A stretch of 64,000 nucleotides of DNA from Bacillus bingmayongensis (GTDB lineage: Bacteria > Bacillota > Bacilli > Bacillales > Bacillaceae_G), in the NCBI RefSeq assembly GCF_000299035.1, contig NZ_JH921519.1:120079-184078 (forward strand). The letters run 5' to 3'. Numbering within the stretch: position 1 is the first letter of the stretch; each line of letters begins with the position of its first letter. Both the position numbers and the translations under genes were made by a program. This document shows, piece after piece, positions 13,904-22,193 of this stretch. The notes below the pieces were generated by a model. The model saw nothing but the letters and a program-made list of their open reading frames with translations. It was not told where the DNA came from and did no database searches.

Positions 13904-14570
13904 GAGTGGGGCAATTACGAAGATTTTAATTACGAAAGTCGATTAATTTTTTGCTATAAAATTTTATTTAGCGTTTACCGACCTTCTCGTTTTCGGCTAA
14001 AAAATATAATATGTATTGTTAAAACGCCCTACAGACGAAAAGTAAGCCCCCCTCACCCATGGCGGGGATAAAATCAGAACATTCAAATTTATATGTACGA
14101 AATATTTAATGAATCATTGGTCTTGGTTCGTTGCCTTCAGGAAGGTACAAGATATTCAACGATATTTGTTAGAATATTTAACAAAATAACTAAAATAAAA
14201 TAAATATTTATAAAAGGTTTTGATACAAAGTTATGAGACAAAAGAAACATTATTAAATCAATACTAAACTATTGTTAGTATCTTACTGGATTAGATGTAT
14301 CATAAACGATGAGTATTGAGACACATATAATAGTATTAGATAATAACCATTCTAATGTAGGATAGGATAAGGGATATGATATAGCTATTGATATACGATA
14401 AGGCTATCGCATTACGATATAGATAATAGATGTAGATATTGTGGTAGGATAACGGATAAGATATCACGTAGGATATGAGATAGGATAAGTGATAGGGATT
14501 CGCTAGGGGTAACATAATAGAGTACGCAAGATAATAAGCCCCACTTAAATAAAGGCGGGCATAAAAAAAG
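13904..14570. other. Gene-free stretch in the element, AT-rich
   Basis: No ORF with a ribosome site is visible on either strand over about 670 bp. It contains the GATA tract listed separately and an interrupted G/C hairpin near 14047-14065. The position between oppositely oriented blocks would suit a replication or partition locus, but this is only a guess. Confidence 0.6.
14361..14507. repeat. GATA-rich imperfect repeat tract
   Basis: GATA occurs about seventeen times in roughly 150 bp, mostly in the contexts GGATA, GATAAG and GATAT. The units are irregularly spaced and not in one phase. Such clustered short repeats occur in replication origins, centromere-like sites and phage packaging signals. 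Nothing here tells which. Confidence 0.6.
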
Positions 14571-14596
14571 AAGGGGGCTGAATAAACAGCACCCTT
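14571..14596. terminator. Bidirectional terminator in the element
   Basis: Stem AAGGGGGCTG / CAGCACCCTT (9 of 10 pairs) with a 6-nt loop, A-run on the left and T-run on the right. It ends the leftward transcript of the gene at 14622. Confidence 0.75.
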
Positions 14597-14621
14597 TTTA
14601 ATTAACAGCCCTATTCAATTG

Positions 14622-14831
14622 TTACTCCCCGCTTAAGATCGCGTCGATGTCCGCCAGTAAATCAGACCCTACGCCTTCAGATTGAATGTTATTACTTACA
14701 TTAACTTGTACGCCCTCTTGTTCTTTAAGCTTGCCTTGTGACTGCAATACTAACTTAATAGCATTAATGACAGCTTGTTCACTGTTACCGTGACGAACTA
14801 ACCCCTTTAAATTGTGAGGAATCCGCACCAT
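14622..14831 (-). CDS. Small protein resembling the C-terminus of the terminase-like protein
   Basis: 69 residues. Its second half (QSQGKLKEQEGVQVNVSNN, then a DLLADIDAILSGE end) parallels the end of the protein at 16549-16926 (VTGKLKNEEIKAKQEINITN, then FAQIDALLQQ). No good ribosome site precedes the ATG at 14831. It may be a 5'-truncated paralogue of the small-terminase-like gene, or a free C-terminal domain. It is followed by a clear terminator. Confidence 0.5.
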   Translation of the reverse strand: MVRIPHNLKGLVRHGNSEQAVINAIKLVLQSQGKLKEQEGVQVNVSNNIQSEGVGSDLLADIDAILSGE

Positions 14832-14862
14832 TTTATTGAATGTAAGTTTTTATAGAGAAACA

Positions 14863-14960
14863 TACATTCATTTCGTTGATTTTATTGACTTCCCTTGAAA
14901 ATAACGATATTCTATAAACACCTTAAAAAAACGTACATTCAAATCACTGATTTTACTATA
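14863..14960. repeat. Two imperfect direct repeats flanking a promoter
   Basis: About 28-bp units at 14863-14890 and 14931-14960 share ACNTACATTCA-N4-8-TGATTTTA. They flank the promoter of the small recombinase gene with a repeat distance of 68 bp, as expected of operator sites. Confidence 0.5.
14885..14913 (+). promoter_or_regulatory. Candidate promoter of the small recombinase gene
   Basis: TTGACT (14885-14890), a 17-bp spacer and TATTCT (14908-14913), about 65 nt upstream of the start codon at 14979. Confidence 0.6.
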
Positions 14961-14978
14961 CATACGAAGGACGGATTT

Positions 14979-15533
14979 ATGATGAATCAAATTAAGGACG
15001 TGCAACCTATTCGAAGCAAAGAACAAATTGAAGATATGAAGTGGGCGTTAAAACGTCATTGTTCAGAACGTGACTACATTATGTTTCTAATTGGAATTAA
15101 TACGGGATTACGTGTAGGTGATTTATTAAAGCTAAAAACTAGCGACGTTAAAAAGAAAAAGAAGATTGTTATTCAAGAAGGCAAAACGAAGAAGCCCCGC
15201 ACAATTAAGCTAGATAACATTTACAATGAAATACAAGCATACGCCAACACGGTGAATTCTGAATGGTTGTTCCCTTCTCGTAAAGGAGACAAGCCAATCA
15301 CAACAACACAAGCATACAGACAACTAAATAAGGCGTCTGAAATGGCTGATATTACGGAAGGCGTCGGAACTCATACAATGCGTAAGACTTTCGGTTACTG
15401 GTTCTACAAACAGACAAAGGACGTTGCACAATTGCAAGCGATCTTAAACCATTCTCACCCGCAAATTACGCTTACTTACATTGGAATCACTGAAGAAGAA
15501 ATTGAAGATAGTTTAAACCAATTCGTTTTATAA
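14979..15533 (+). CDS. Small tyrosine recombinase (catalytic domain only)
   Basis: 184 residues, corresponding to the catalytic domain of phage integrase-family recombinases without the usual N-terminal SAM-like domain. The catalytic set is visible: Arg in TGLRVGDLLK, Lys in EGKTKKPRTI, HTMRKT, His in LNHSHP and Tyr in TYIGI. The first ATG at 14979 follows AAGGA by 7 nt; a longer reading to 14895 lacks a ribosome site. It is the only rightward gene in this part. It might resolve multimers or act as a regulator; the true integrase is at 25174. Confidence 0.85.
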   Translation: MMNQIKDVQPIRSKEQIEDMKWALKRHCSERDYIMFLIGINTGLRVGDLLKLKTSDVKKKKKIVIQEGKTKKPRTIKLDNIYNEIQAYANTVNSEWLFPSRKGDKPITTTQAYRQLNKASEMADITEGVGTHTMRKTFGYWFYKQTKDVAQLQAILNHSHPQITLTYIGITEEEIEDSLNQFVL

Positions 15534-15534
15534 G

Positions 15535-15574
15535 AAGGACGCTAGGCGGCACGGCTGCCCCGCGTTCTTTTTTT
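15535..15574 (+). terminator. Terminator after the small recombinase gene
   Basis: Stem AAGGACGC / GCGTTCTT with an inner GGC/GCC pair, followed by seven T residues, directly after the stop codon at 15533. Confidence 0.85.
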
Positions 15575-15836
15575 GTACAATTACATTCTGCAATCTGACA
15601 CCATTACTTACTAGAATATATTCCCAATCCCCTTTTTTCGAAGCTATTGATATAACGCATAAACCTAGTAATGACACGGGTTACCGTAGGATTCGTTCTC
15701 ATTTGTTGTAATTATATTTAGTGCGTATTTGGGCGGTTACGTGGGTTTGCACACTCGTTTTAACGCGTCTATCACGTCCGTGCGTGTATTGTAATGTCCC
15801 AAGTAAATTGAGTTATTCATATAACGAAAAAAAAAG

Positions 15837-15870
15837 AAGCCCTACAACGCATTTTAACGTCATAGGGCTT
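15837..15870 (-). terminator. Terminator of the XRE/terminase-like operon
   Basis: 8-bp stem AAGCCCTA / TAGGGCTT. On the minus strand it is followed by a run of T residues (A-run at 15826-15836 on the plus strand). It ends the three-gene operon read from 17194. Confidence 0.85.
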
Positions 15871-15898
15871 TGCTGTGATACTTATTTGATTGTGCTTA

Positions 15899-16534
15899 TT
15901 ATTTAACCAATTGTTCCGCGTACTGTTGTGCTGAATAAGAAAGTGCCCCCGTAAGCAATGCGTCACGTGCTTCATTAACGGTAGGTTCAAACAACGCTTT
16001 GAAGTGATTCCCACGCTGACTCGTGCTGTCTAAATCAATAATACGATTACCACGGATATCTTCCCCACGGATTCCTAAACGTTCGTTAAGTTGACGATAA
16101 TTTGATAATGTAGACGCACCTTGTTCAAATTCGTCGTGATACTGGACTAGCTTTTGTAAGTATGCTAACTTCAAACTCTTCAATTCTTCCTCTAGTTCCG
16201 CTTCTCTAGTACGAATACTATTTACAATAGATTGTGTTTCCTTTTGTACCTCTTCACAAAGTCCAGTTAAAGCGTTTTGTAATAACCCGTCAAAACCATG
16301 AAGCATCTTTACGACCTGTTGGCGTGTAACTAATAATGCATCAAGGTCGTTCTTCAATCGTGTGTTAATGCTGCCATCATTCATTACAGCTTGTTGGAAA
16401 TCCCGTTCCACCTCACTTTGCATGTAACGGATATCCTCGTCCAGTTTCACCAGTTGGTTTTGTAACTCCAATCTCTTATTTTCATACTTCTCGATAATCT
16501 CATTTGCTTGTTCTAATATTGTTTTAATTTCCAT
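15899..16534 (-). CDS. Coiled-coil protein of the XRE/terminase-like operon
   Basis: 211 residues, almost entirely helical, with long heptad-like stretches over residues 1-60 and 95-145. The C-terminal 50 residues (GNRIIDLDSTSQRGNHFKA and on) look globular. There is no transmembrane segment and no motif I recognise. It is the third gene of an operon after the XRE regulator and the small-terminase-like gene, 14 bp from the latter. In a phage this place can hold scaffold-like or packaging-accessory proteins, but there is no direct evidence. Confidence 0.65.
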   Translation of the reverse strand: MEIKTILEQANEIIEKYENKRLELQNQLVKLDEDIRYMQSEVERDFQQAVMNDGSINTRLKNDLDALLVTRQQVVKMLHGFDGLLQNALTGLCEEVQKETQSIVNSIRTREAELEEELKSLKLAYLQKLVQYHDEFEQGASTLSNYRQLNERLGIRGEDIRGNRIIDLDSTSQRGNHFKALFEPTVNEARDALLTGALSYSAQQYAEQLVK

Positions 16535-16548
16535 AATTCCATGTCCCC

Positions 16549-16926
16549 CTATTGTTGTAGTAACGCATCAATTTGTGCGAACACGTCTGGCGTTACTTCG
16601 TTAGTAATGTTGATTTCTTGCTTCGCTTTTATTTCTTCATTTTTCAACTTGCCAGTGACCTGCATAAACAATTTTGCATGTTGGAACGAACCCTTATTTG
16701 CTTTATCAATCACGTTTTCCATTATCTCCTCAAACGCCTGGTCAATGAGTTTCTGACGCAATTCTTTTTCGATTTGACGACCTTCTTCACAATTTCTATA
16801 CGTAAATAATGTGCGACGATTAATTCCAAGCGATTCGGCAATGCTAGAATAGCTTTCGTTATTTCTTTTACGATAAAATGCTTCTTGTACGAAATCCCTT
16901 TGTTGTGGTGTTAACTTCTTACTCAT
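16549..16926 (-). CDS. Small-terminase-like HTH protein (phBC6A51 type)
   Basis: 125 residues. The N-terminal helix-turn-helix (SSIAESLGINRRTLFTYRN) resembles the phBC6A51-type domain found in B. cereus phage small terminases and some insertion-element proteins. The helical middle could oligomerise, and the acidic end reads VFAQIDALLQQ. The start overlaps the XRE stop by 8 bp (ATGAGTAA). A terminase small subunit selects DNA for packaging, and satellites often carry one to redirect a helper's packaging motor. No large subunit is present in the element. Confidence 0.65.
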   Translation of the reverse strand: MSKKLTPQQRDFVQEAFYRKRNNESYSSIAESLGINRRTLFTYRNCEEGRQIEKELRQKLIDQAFEEIMENVIDKANKGSFQHAKLFMQVTGKLKNEEIKAKQEINITNEVTPDVFAQIDALLQQ

Positions 16927-17194
16927 TGGTTACAATCCCCCCGTGTTTTTGGATTACATATAAGTTGATGACTAAAATCTCATCTAAACCAAGCCCCATG
17001 CTTTGTAACGCCCGTGTGATACGGAAATTCGATAATTGAGTTATGCTGCGACGACCTGTTTCGAACTTGTGAAGTAATGATTGTTTAACGCCGCTAATCT
17101 CGGCTAGTTCTCGGCAAGATACGCCTTTTAAACTTCTAAAGAAACGTATTGTTTTACCGTGTAACATGATGTCTAATGCTTTGTTGTTTTCCAT
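16919..17194 (-). CDS. XRE-family transcriptional regulator
   Basis: 91 residues with a single helix-turn-helix near residues 25-75 (CRELAEISGVKQSLLHKFET then GRRSITQLSNFRITRAL). I used the ATG at 17194, preceded by GGAGGT with 6 nt spacing; a 40-residue upstream extension has no ribosome site. It is first in the operon with the terminase-like and coiled-coil genes. It may bind the matching sequence elements upstream of its own operon and of the tape-measure gene. Confidence 0.8.
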   Translation of the reverse strand: MENNKALDIMLHGKTIRFFRSLKGVSCRELAEISGVKQSLLHKFETGRRSITQLSNFRITRALQSMGLGLDEILVINLYVIQKHGGIVTNE

Positions 17195-17335
17195 GAAATG
17201 ACCTCCGTGTGATATGTGAATTTTATTGTTTGAAATAGAAAAAGGACGCCGAATATCGACGCCCCGTTTTAAGCAGGAACACAACTTAATAGTTGTATCT
17301 GAATTGATTGACATAAGGAAAACAAGCCGTTAAGC

Positions 17336-17396
17336 TTTCCCTATTATATGTGTTAACTAATCGACCATTTAACAAGGAGAATTGGACAAATTGGGA
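17336..17396 (-). promoter_or_regulatory. Promoter region A, shared with the tape-measure gene
   Basis: On the minus strand the order is TCCCAATTTGTCC, CTTGTTA, TAGTTA, TATAAT (17348-17343) and GGGAAAG. The same elements in the same order occur at 20677-20735. The -10 box is perfect, but TTGTTA is 21 bp away, so an activator may be needed. Predicted start near 17336, giving a leader of about 140 nt before the XRE gene. Confidence 0.65.
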
Positions 17397-17418
17397 TATT
17401 TATTTTAAAAATAAAAAA

Positions 17419-17434
17419 GAGGGCTTTCGCCCCC
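17419..17434 (-). terminator. Terminator of the tape-measure gene
   Basis: On the minus strand GGGGGC-GAAA-GCCCTC (6-bp stem, GNRA loop) followed by a T-rich tail of about 14 nt, directly after the stop at 17442. Confidence 0.9.
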
Positions 17435-17441
17435 CTTAGTC

Positions 17442-20400
17442 TTACGCGTATACAAAGTTCCCGCCCGCACGTTCCGCGAAACGTGTTCTTCGTTCAAGTT
17501 CATCAGCAATTTTCTTGATATCAGCTTCTTCGCGTACTACTAACCCATCCATGTTAATATTAATAACCGTCTGATTACCAGTAGAATCTGAACTTTTTTT
17601 ATCGCCAATCATATCAGCGACCGCCGTCGCGAATGGTTTCATCTTGGATTTGTTAGATAACGGAACAACCGCTTCGTCGCCCGCTTCACCAATGATTGCG
17701 GGTGTTGTACCTGTTACAATACCGCCCGTTGCGAACATCTTCCAACCTAAATTGAATTGCGGAAGTGTAATGGATTGTCCGCCAACATTTGATGTGATCG
17801 GCGTTGCCGTGATTTCAGGAATCTTAGGTGGGTTAATCGTTGGCGAATTGATTGTCATTCCGCCAAGTGTTGTACTCATGCCGTTAAATTCACCAGTAAC
17901 GTCACGGGTAATTCCCGCACTGTCAGAATTCAGGGTTTTAGCTAATTCTTGGAATTGACCGATAGCGGAATCCCTAGCGAAGTTGAATTGTAAATCTGTT
18001 TCAGTCGCTAATGTGCGGAAGTGTCCGATTGACCCGTCTGCTAAATCTTGTGCGGAAGCTTTCGTGTCGTTTGCCATGTCTTGATTAAGACCTTTGACTT
18101 TTTCAACCTTCGATTCTTCACTACGAACAATTCCGTCGAATTCTTCTTTTGCAATTCGAATTTTATCGTTCTTTTCTTTTTCCGATAAGATCGTACCATC
18201 ACGAACGCCCTTTTCGATTGTCGCAAGCTTTTCTTGATATCCATCCTTAGCAATCTGAATGTTTCTAGTCTTCGTTTCTTCAGCGACCTTAATCAATTTA
18301 CTTGCCGCGTCGACTTCTTTGTTGTGCATGTATGCATTGTATTGGTCTTTGATTGACGCTTTTTGAGATTCCGAAGCGTTCATATTGCTTAATGAAGAAG
18401 TGTAATAACTATCCATCAGCTGTTTCAACGTATTGTAGTGTTGTTGTGTCAAGCCGTTTTCATCGTTCATAGCAAGGTCAAGAACGCGTTTCGCTTGTGC
18501 ATTCTTATCGTTTAACGATTGAATTTCGCCTTGGTGCTTTTCAGATAACGCATTTAAACGATTGTTCTTTTCCTCTTGTGACAGACTTGTTTGTGTATTT
18601 AAGTAGTCTTTTTGCATTTGCATTTCAATACCATGACGTTCTTGCAATTTAGTAACCGCATCGTTTTTCATTCCATCGAACTTCGCCGCCATGTCATCAC
18701 GGGTTTGCTGTGTGATCGCGGAACTACTTGAATACATTTCCTGAAGTTTTAATTGACTTTCGGAATTCAATTTTGAGAAGCCTTCCGCTGACTTCATAAT
18801 TCCTTCAGGTAATTCTTTATCAAACATATCCTTAACGGGCTTTCCTGATTCAGCCATTGAATTGTTTGCTTCATTGACGTTGTGGGCTAACTCTTTTGCC
18901 CCTTCGATTCCTTTTCCGATTAACTCCGTTAATGGTTCGAAGAAAGTCGAAGTTTCACGACCTAATTCTTTAAGGCTTCCGCCTAATGTGTTCTTAACAG
19001 CGTCGCCCGCTTTTGCCGTAGCCCCTTCGACTTCTCCAAGTTTCTGAATTGTTGGGTCAAGTGCAAGCATTACATCAGCTTCTAAATCTTCCCATTTTGT
19101 TCCGAACAGTGCTATGCCAAGCTGATTTTGTGTTACTTGGTTGTCTTGTGCTTTTAGGTCTTGTATAACCGCGGACATTACTTCTTTTGACGTCGCTTTA
19201 CCTTCGTTAAACTTTTCCCACGTTGCTTTCGCGTTTCCGCCTAGTTGGTCGAATGCCTCCGCAACGCCTTTTGAACCGTCTTTAACACGGATGTTGAACT
19301 CTTTGACTGAATCGGCTACATAGTCGAGATTGAAAGCCCCTTGTTCAGCCCCCGAAATAAGTATGTTCATCATCTCATCAATGGAGAATCCAGCGTTTTG
19401 GAACAATGGCGAATATTCGCGAATCGTGTCGAGGAAGTCGTCTGAGTAGTCAAGTCCTTGTTGATAGCCGACCGTTAATGTATCGAAAGCTTTTGTACCA
19501 GTAACGCCGAATTCTTTCATTAAGCTGTTAGCCGCCCGCGTGGATTCGTTAACATCAACGCCGAATGTTTGGGCAAGGATTTCCCCGTTCTTCGTCATTT
19601 CTCCCAATTTTTCAACAGGGATTTCACGCATGTTCTTTTTAACGGTGATAAGGTCGCCCGAAACTTGTGTCATATTTTCGCCGAAGCCCTCACGCCAAAC
19701 GTCCCTTGCTGAATCACGTAAATGTTCAGCTTCCGCTTTTGTCGTTCCTAAGCTTGCCTGAATTTTTGCTTGTGCGTTATCGTTATCAATCGCCATTTTA
19801 CCCGCCGCGATACCAACGCCAGCAAACGCCACACCCGCCATCGCAAGAGGGCTTTTGGAGATAACCGCACCTAGACCGCCGAAAGAATTCGTTGCTTCGC
19901 CAATTCCTTGTGTCATGTTTGATAAACCGCTTGTAATACTTCCGAAGTCGAACCCTTTATTGACTTGGTTTTGTGTTTGGTGAATCTGATTATCTAATTG
20001 TGAATACGTACTTTTTAGGTCAAGAAGCTTTTGTTTGTGTTCCATAACTTCACGGGAATTTTCGCCGTAAGTAGTTTTCAAACGTTCTAACGCTTTTTCG
20101 TGTGCCTTAATAGTTCCGTCAAGGGTACTCATTACGCCGCGTTGCATTTCTAGTTTTCTAGCAAGCATTTCGACGCTGTTTTCGGCTTGTCCTGATTCTC
20201 TTGCCATTTGTTCGAATTCACGGTTCAATACATCTATTTTGATAGCCGTTAATCTTCGTAAATCTGTTCCAAGTTCATTAATCTTTTGTGCCGTGCCGTC
20301 CGCTGAATAAGAAGCTTTCAACATTTCCTTCTGTACTTCTTCGACCGCACCCGCAACTTGACGCATTCCTTGACTTGCGTTTCCAGTTTGTTGCAATGTT

Positions 20401-20633
20401 TGAGTGAAACGACGTGATTCGCTTGTCGCTTCGCTGAATCGTCTAGTTGTATCTGAAATAGACGATTGCATATTACTTAATGGACGTTGAACCGATTCAC
20501 GGATTTCGTTACCCATTTGATTTAAATTTGAAGTTGTACGTTGTAAGCCGCTTTGTAATGTTTGCATTCCTCTGTTAAACGCCGTTAAGTCAATTGCAAC
20601 GTCTACACTAATACTCCCCGCATTTGCCGACAA
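17442..20633 (-). CDS. Phage tail tape-measure protein
   Basis: 1063 residues, a tape-measure protein of the TP901/PhageMin_Tail type that sets tail length and helps DNA passage in siphophages. The N-terminus (ISVDVAIDLTAFNRGMQTLQ) leads a long coiled coil. A glycine/alanine-rich hydrophobic patch (residues about 260-295) precedes the conserved core with GVDVNESTRAANSLMKEFGV. Further coiled coil follows, then the typical end FATGGIVTGTTPAIIGEAGD. I chose the TTG at 20633, 7 nt after AAGGAGG. No other tail gene is present, which is very unusual. Confidence 0.9.
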   Translation of the reverse strand: MSANAGSISVDVAIDLTAFNRGMQTLQSGLQRTTSNLNQMGNEIRESVQRPLSNMQSSISDTTRRFSEATSESRRFTQTLQQTGNASQGMRQVAGAVEEVQKEMLKASYSADGTAQKINELGTDLRRLTAIKIDVLNREFEQMARESGQAENSVEMLARKLEMQRGVMSTLDGTIKAHEKALERLKTTYGENSREVMEHKQKLLDLKSTYSQLDNQIHQTQNQVNKGFDFGSITSGLSNMTQGIGEATNSFGGLGAVISKSPLAMAGVAFAGVGIAAGKMAIDNDNAQAKIQASLGTTKAEAEHLRDSARDVWREGFGENMTQVSGDLITVKKNMREIPVEKLGEMTKNGEILAQTFGVDVNESTRAANSLMKEFGVTGTKAFDTLTVGYQQGLDYSDDFLDTIREYSPLFQNAGFSIDEMMNILISGAEQGAFNLDYVADSVKEFNIRVKDGSKGVAEAFDQLGGNAKATWEKFNEGKATSKEVMSAVIQDLKAQDNQVTQNQLGIALFGTKWEDLEADVMLALDPTIQKLGEVEGATAKAGDAVKNTLGGSLKELGRETSTFFEPLTELIGKGIEGAKELAHNVNEANNSMAESGKPVKDMFDKELPEGIMKSAEGFSKLNSESQLKLQEMYSSSSAITQQTRDDMAAKFDGMKNDAVTKLQERHGIEMQMQKDYLNTQTSLSQEEKNNRLNALSEKHQGEIQSLNDKNAQAKRVLDLAMNDENGLTQQHYNTLKQLMDSYYTSSLSNMNASESQKASIKDQYNAYMHNKEVDAASKLIKVAEETKTRNIQIAKDGYQEKLATIEKGVRDGTILSEKEKNDKIRIAKEEFDGIVRSEESKVEKVKGLNQDMANDTKASAQDLADGSIGHFRTLATETDLQFNFARDSAIGQFQELAKTLNSDSAGITRDVTGEFNGMSTTLGGMTINSPTINPPKIPEITATPITSNVGGQSITLPQFNLGWKMFATGGIVTGTTPAIIGEAGDEAVVPLSNKSKMKPFATAVADMIGDKKSSDSTGNQTVININMDGLVVREEADIKKIADELERRTRFAERAGGNFVYA

Positions 20634-20676
20634 ATTCAGTTCCTCCTTAGAATAAAAAAATAAAGCCCTGTAGGAC

Positions 20677-20735
20677 TTTCCCACTATATAGCTAACTACG
20701 AGGAACTTTTACAAGAGGTTTCGGACAGATTGGGA
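20677..20735 (-). promoter_or_regulatory. Promoter region B, tape-measure gene
   Basis: On the minus strand TCCCAATCTGTCC, CTTGTAA, TAGTTA, TATATA (20690-20685) and GGGAAAG, matching region A at 17336-17396. TTGTAA (20714-20709) lies 18 bp from TATATA. Predicted start near 20677, about 44 nt before the TTG start codon. Confidence 0.65.
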
Positions 20736-20892
20736 AAATAAATTTAAAATAAAAAGAAAACCGCGATCCGTTCGCGAGGTAAGGAAGGGAATATGAAATT
20801 TACAGCAACAAAGCAGAAAAGTTTATCCTAATACTTCTTCTCTTAGTTTGTTAGAAGTAAGAATTATTCTTTATGTTTTTTAAACAAAACAA

Positions 20893-21004
20893 GGGGCGAA
20901 GCCCCAATGAGGACGTTAGTCCGAATTGTATCTTTTATCTTTAATAACGGTTTATCGCAAGATAAACAGACTCCGCCTTAACTTCGTATTTAGCTAACGC
21001 TAAA
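20893..21004. other. Cluster of four perfect short hairpins
   Basis: GGGGC-GAA-GCCCC (20893-20905), GGAC-GTTA-GTCC (20911-20922), GTTTATC-GCAA-GATAAAC (20950-20967) and TTTAGC-TAAC-GCTAAA (20989-21004). All stems are perfect with loops of 3-4 nt. The first contains GCGAAGC, known as an unusually stable DNA mini-hairpin. Loops two and four (GTTA, TAAC) are complementary. No promoter or ORF is associated. Confidence 0.7.
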
Positions 21005-21340
21005 TCAATTTTAATTAACGTTTATTTATTTCGTTTAACTCTCTCTATATAGTAGTCCCGTCTATCAGCCTTTTTAACAAGAAAAGAAATGTTACAATTA
21101 TGTTAAGATTTTTTATACGCTTTCATTGTTGTTATATCAACGTTTAAAACTACATTCAAAAAACACGTTGTTCTTGTGGGATTTTTCGTCATTTTTAAGA
21201 TTCTCAAGTAATCGTAATTTAATAATCCCGCACCCTTGGTCATGCTTAAAACTTGTGATTAACGGTATATCAAGGGTTTCCATCCTCTTCCCACTAGCTA
21301 TCAAACACATATGCTGAAATCGTGTGCTTATTAATTAAAA

Positions 21341-21794
21341 CTAACTATTTCCGCATATCTTCATTACCTTTCCTGATCGTGTCCATATCCTAAGTAATAT
21401 ACAAACGCGTAAGATTGCACAGCGTGGATATAAATTAGTCGAACTTGTATACTTCCCTATTCCTACGTCTTCAAGGGTAACAACATCTTGTAGTTCACCT
21501 TTTAATTGCTTTACCTCTTGTGATTTTAATGTTTTTACCCCATCAGAAAGGAGTTCTTCTCGAAATCGTACATATAGAACGTTCAAATGTCTCACGTCTA
21601 CTTCGTAAAATTCCGCAACTTGTCGCGTTGTCATCATTTCCAATTTAGGTAACAACAATAAACCTTTCACCTTTTCCAATACGTCCACGCGATTCATATG
21701 TGATTCACGAATGTTAGATGTTAGCATCAATAACAAATGGTTCAGGATTTTTTACAATAATAGGGAACGTCCGCTGTGACCATTTAAAACTCAT
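21341..21794 (-). pseudogene. Frameshifted phage gene (about 150 codons)
   Basis: Reading from ATG 21794 gives MSFKWSQRTFPIIVKNPEPF and VIDAN. The frame then breaks at a tandem 7-bp duplication (ATGTTAG twice, 21711-21724). Removing one copy restores IRESHMNRVDVLEKVKGLLL and a long helical protein. A second break near 21389 (GG for expected GGG) would otherwise give LLRDMDTIRKGNEDMRK and a stop at 21345. The family resembles regulators of Bacillus phages that follow an N-terminal Rha- or antirepressor-like part. The first lesion is clear; the second is probable. Confidence 0.7.
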
Positions 21795-21795
21795 T

Positions 21796-21872
21796 AGGTA
21801 ACAGTACCCTTCCCCTATCTATTCACGAATAGGTAACGGGTAGGGTTACTTATTAATTCAAAAATAGGTAAC
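21796..21872. repeat. Three AGGTAAC iterons spaced exactly 35 bp
   Basis: AGGTAAC begins at 21796, 21831 and 21866. Copies two and three extend to ATAGGTAACGGGYRGGG. The array lies between the pseudogene start and the divergent holin-like gene; copy one abuts the start codon of the pseudogene. The regular spacing is about three helical turns plus a few bases, typical of operator or replication iterons. Confidence 0.7.
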
Positions 21873-21944
21873 GGGCGGGGTGCTACTAAAAGAACTTAAT
21901 CTTTTCTTTAAAAGAATATAATTAATTAAAGGGGAATCATATTC

Positions 21945-22175
21945 ATGATTGAATTAGGATTTATAACAGCTTTAATTGTGGGTATAAACGAAATGGTGAA
22001 AAGATACGAATACATTCCAAAACGCTTTTTACCGTTATCGTCTGTATTACTTGGGATGTTAGCTATGTTTCTATCACACCAATACCCTATTTCTGAATCT
22101 ATTTTTATAGGAATTGCAATTGGTTTATCAGCCAATGGATTGTTTGATATGTCGAAATTGGTTACAAAACGATAA
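21945..22175 (+). CDS. Holin-like small membrane protein
   Basis: 76 residues with an N-terminal hydrophobic helix, a basic turn (MVKRYEYIPKR) and two further helices (PLSSVLLGMLAMFL and SIFIGIAIGLSANGLFDM), ending in KLVTKR. This layout is that of small Bacillus phage holins. AAAGGGGAA lies 8 nt before the ATG and a strong terminator follows. No endolysin gene is present nearby, so lysis would depend on a helper phage, or the protein has another membrane role. Confidence 0.7.
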   Translation: MIELGFITALIVGINEMVKRYEYIPKRFLPLSSVLLGMLAMFLSHQYPISESIFIGIAIGLSANGLFDMSKLVTKR

Positions 22176-22193
22176 TAGAATAAACAAGAATTC

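Noticed and set aside
17195-17314. N-terminal extension of the XRE regulator (40 residues)
   Set aside because: No ribosome site precedes 17314, whereas GGAGGT lies 6 nt before the ATG at 17194, which starts at the normal place for this fold.
21126-21317. 63-codon rightward ORF in the element
   Set aside because: No ribosome site; overlaps the region after the hairpin cluster and shows no family features.
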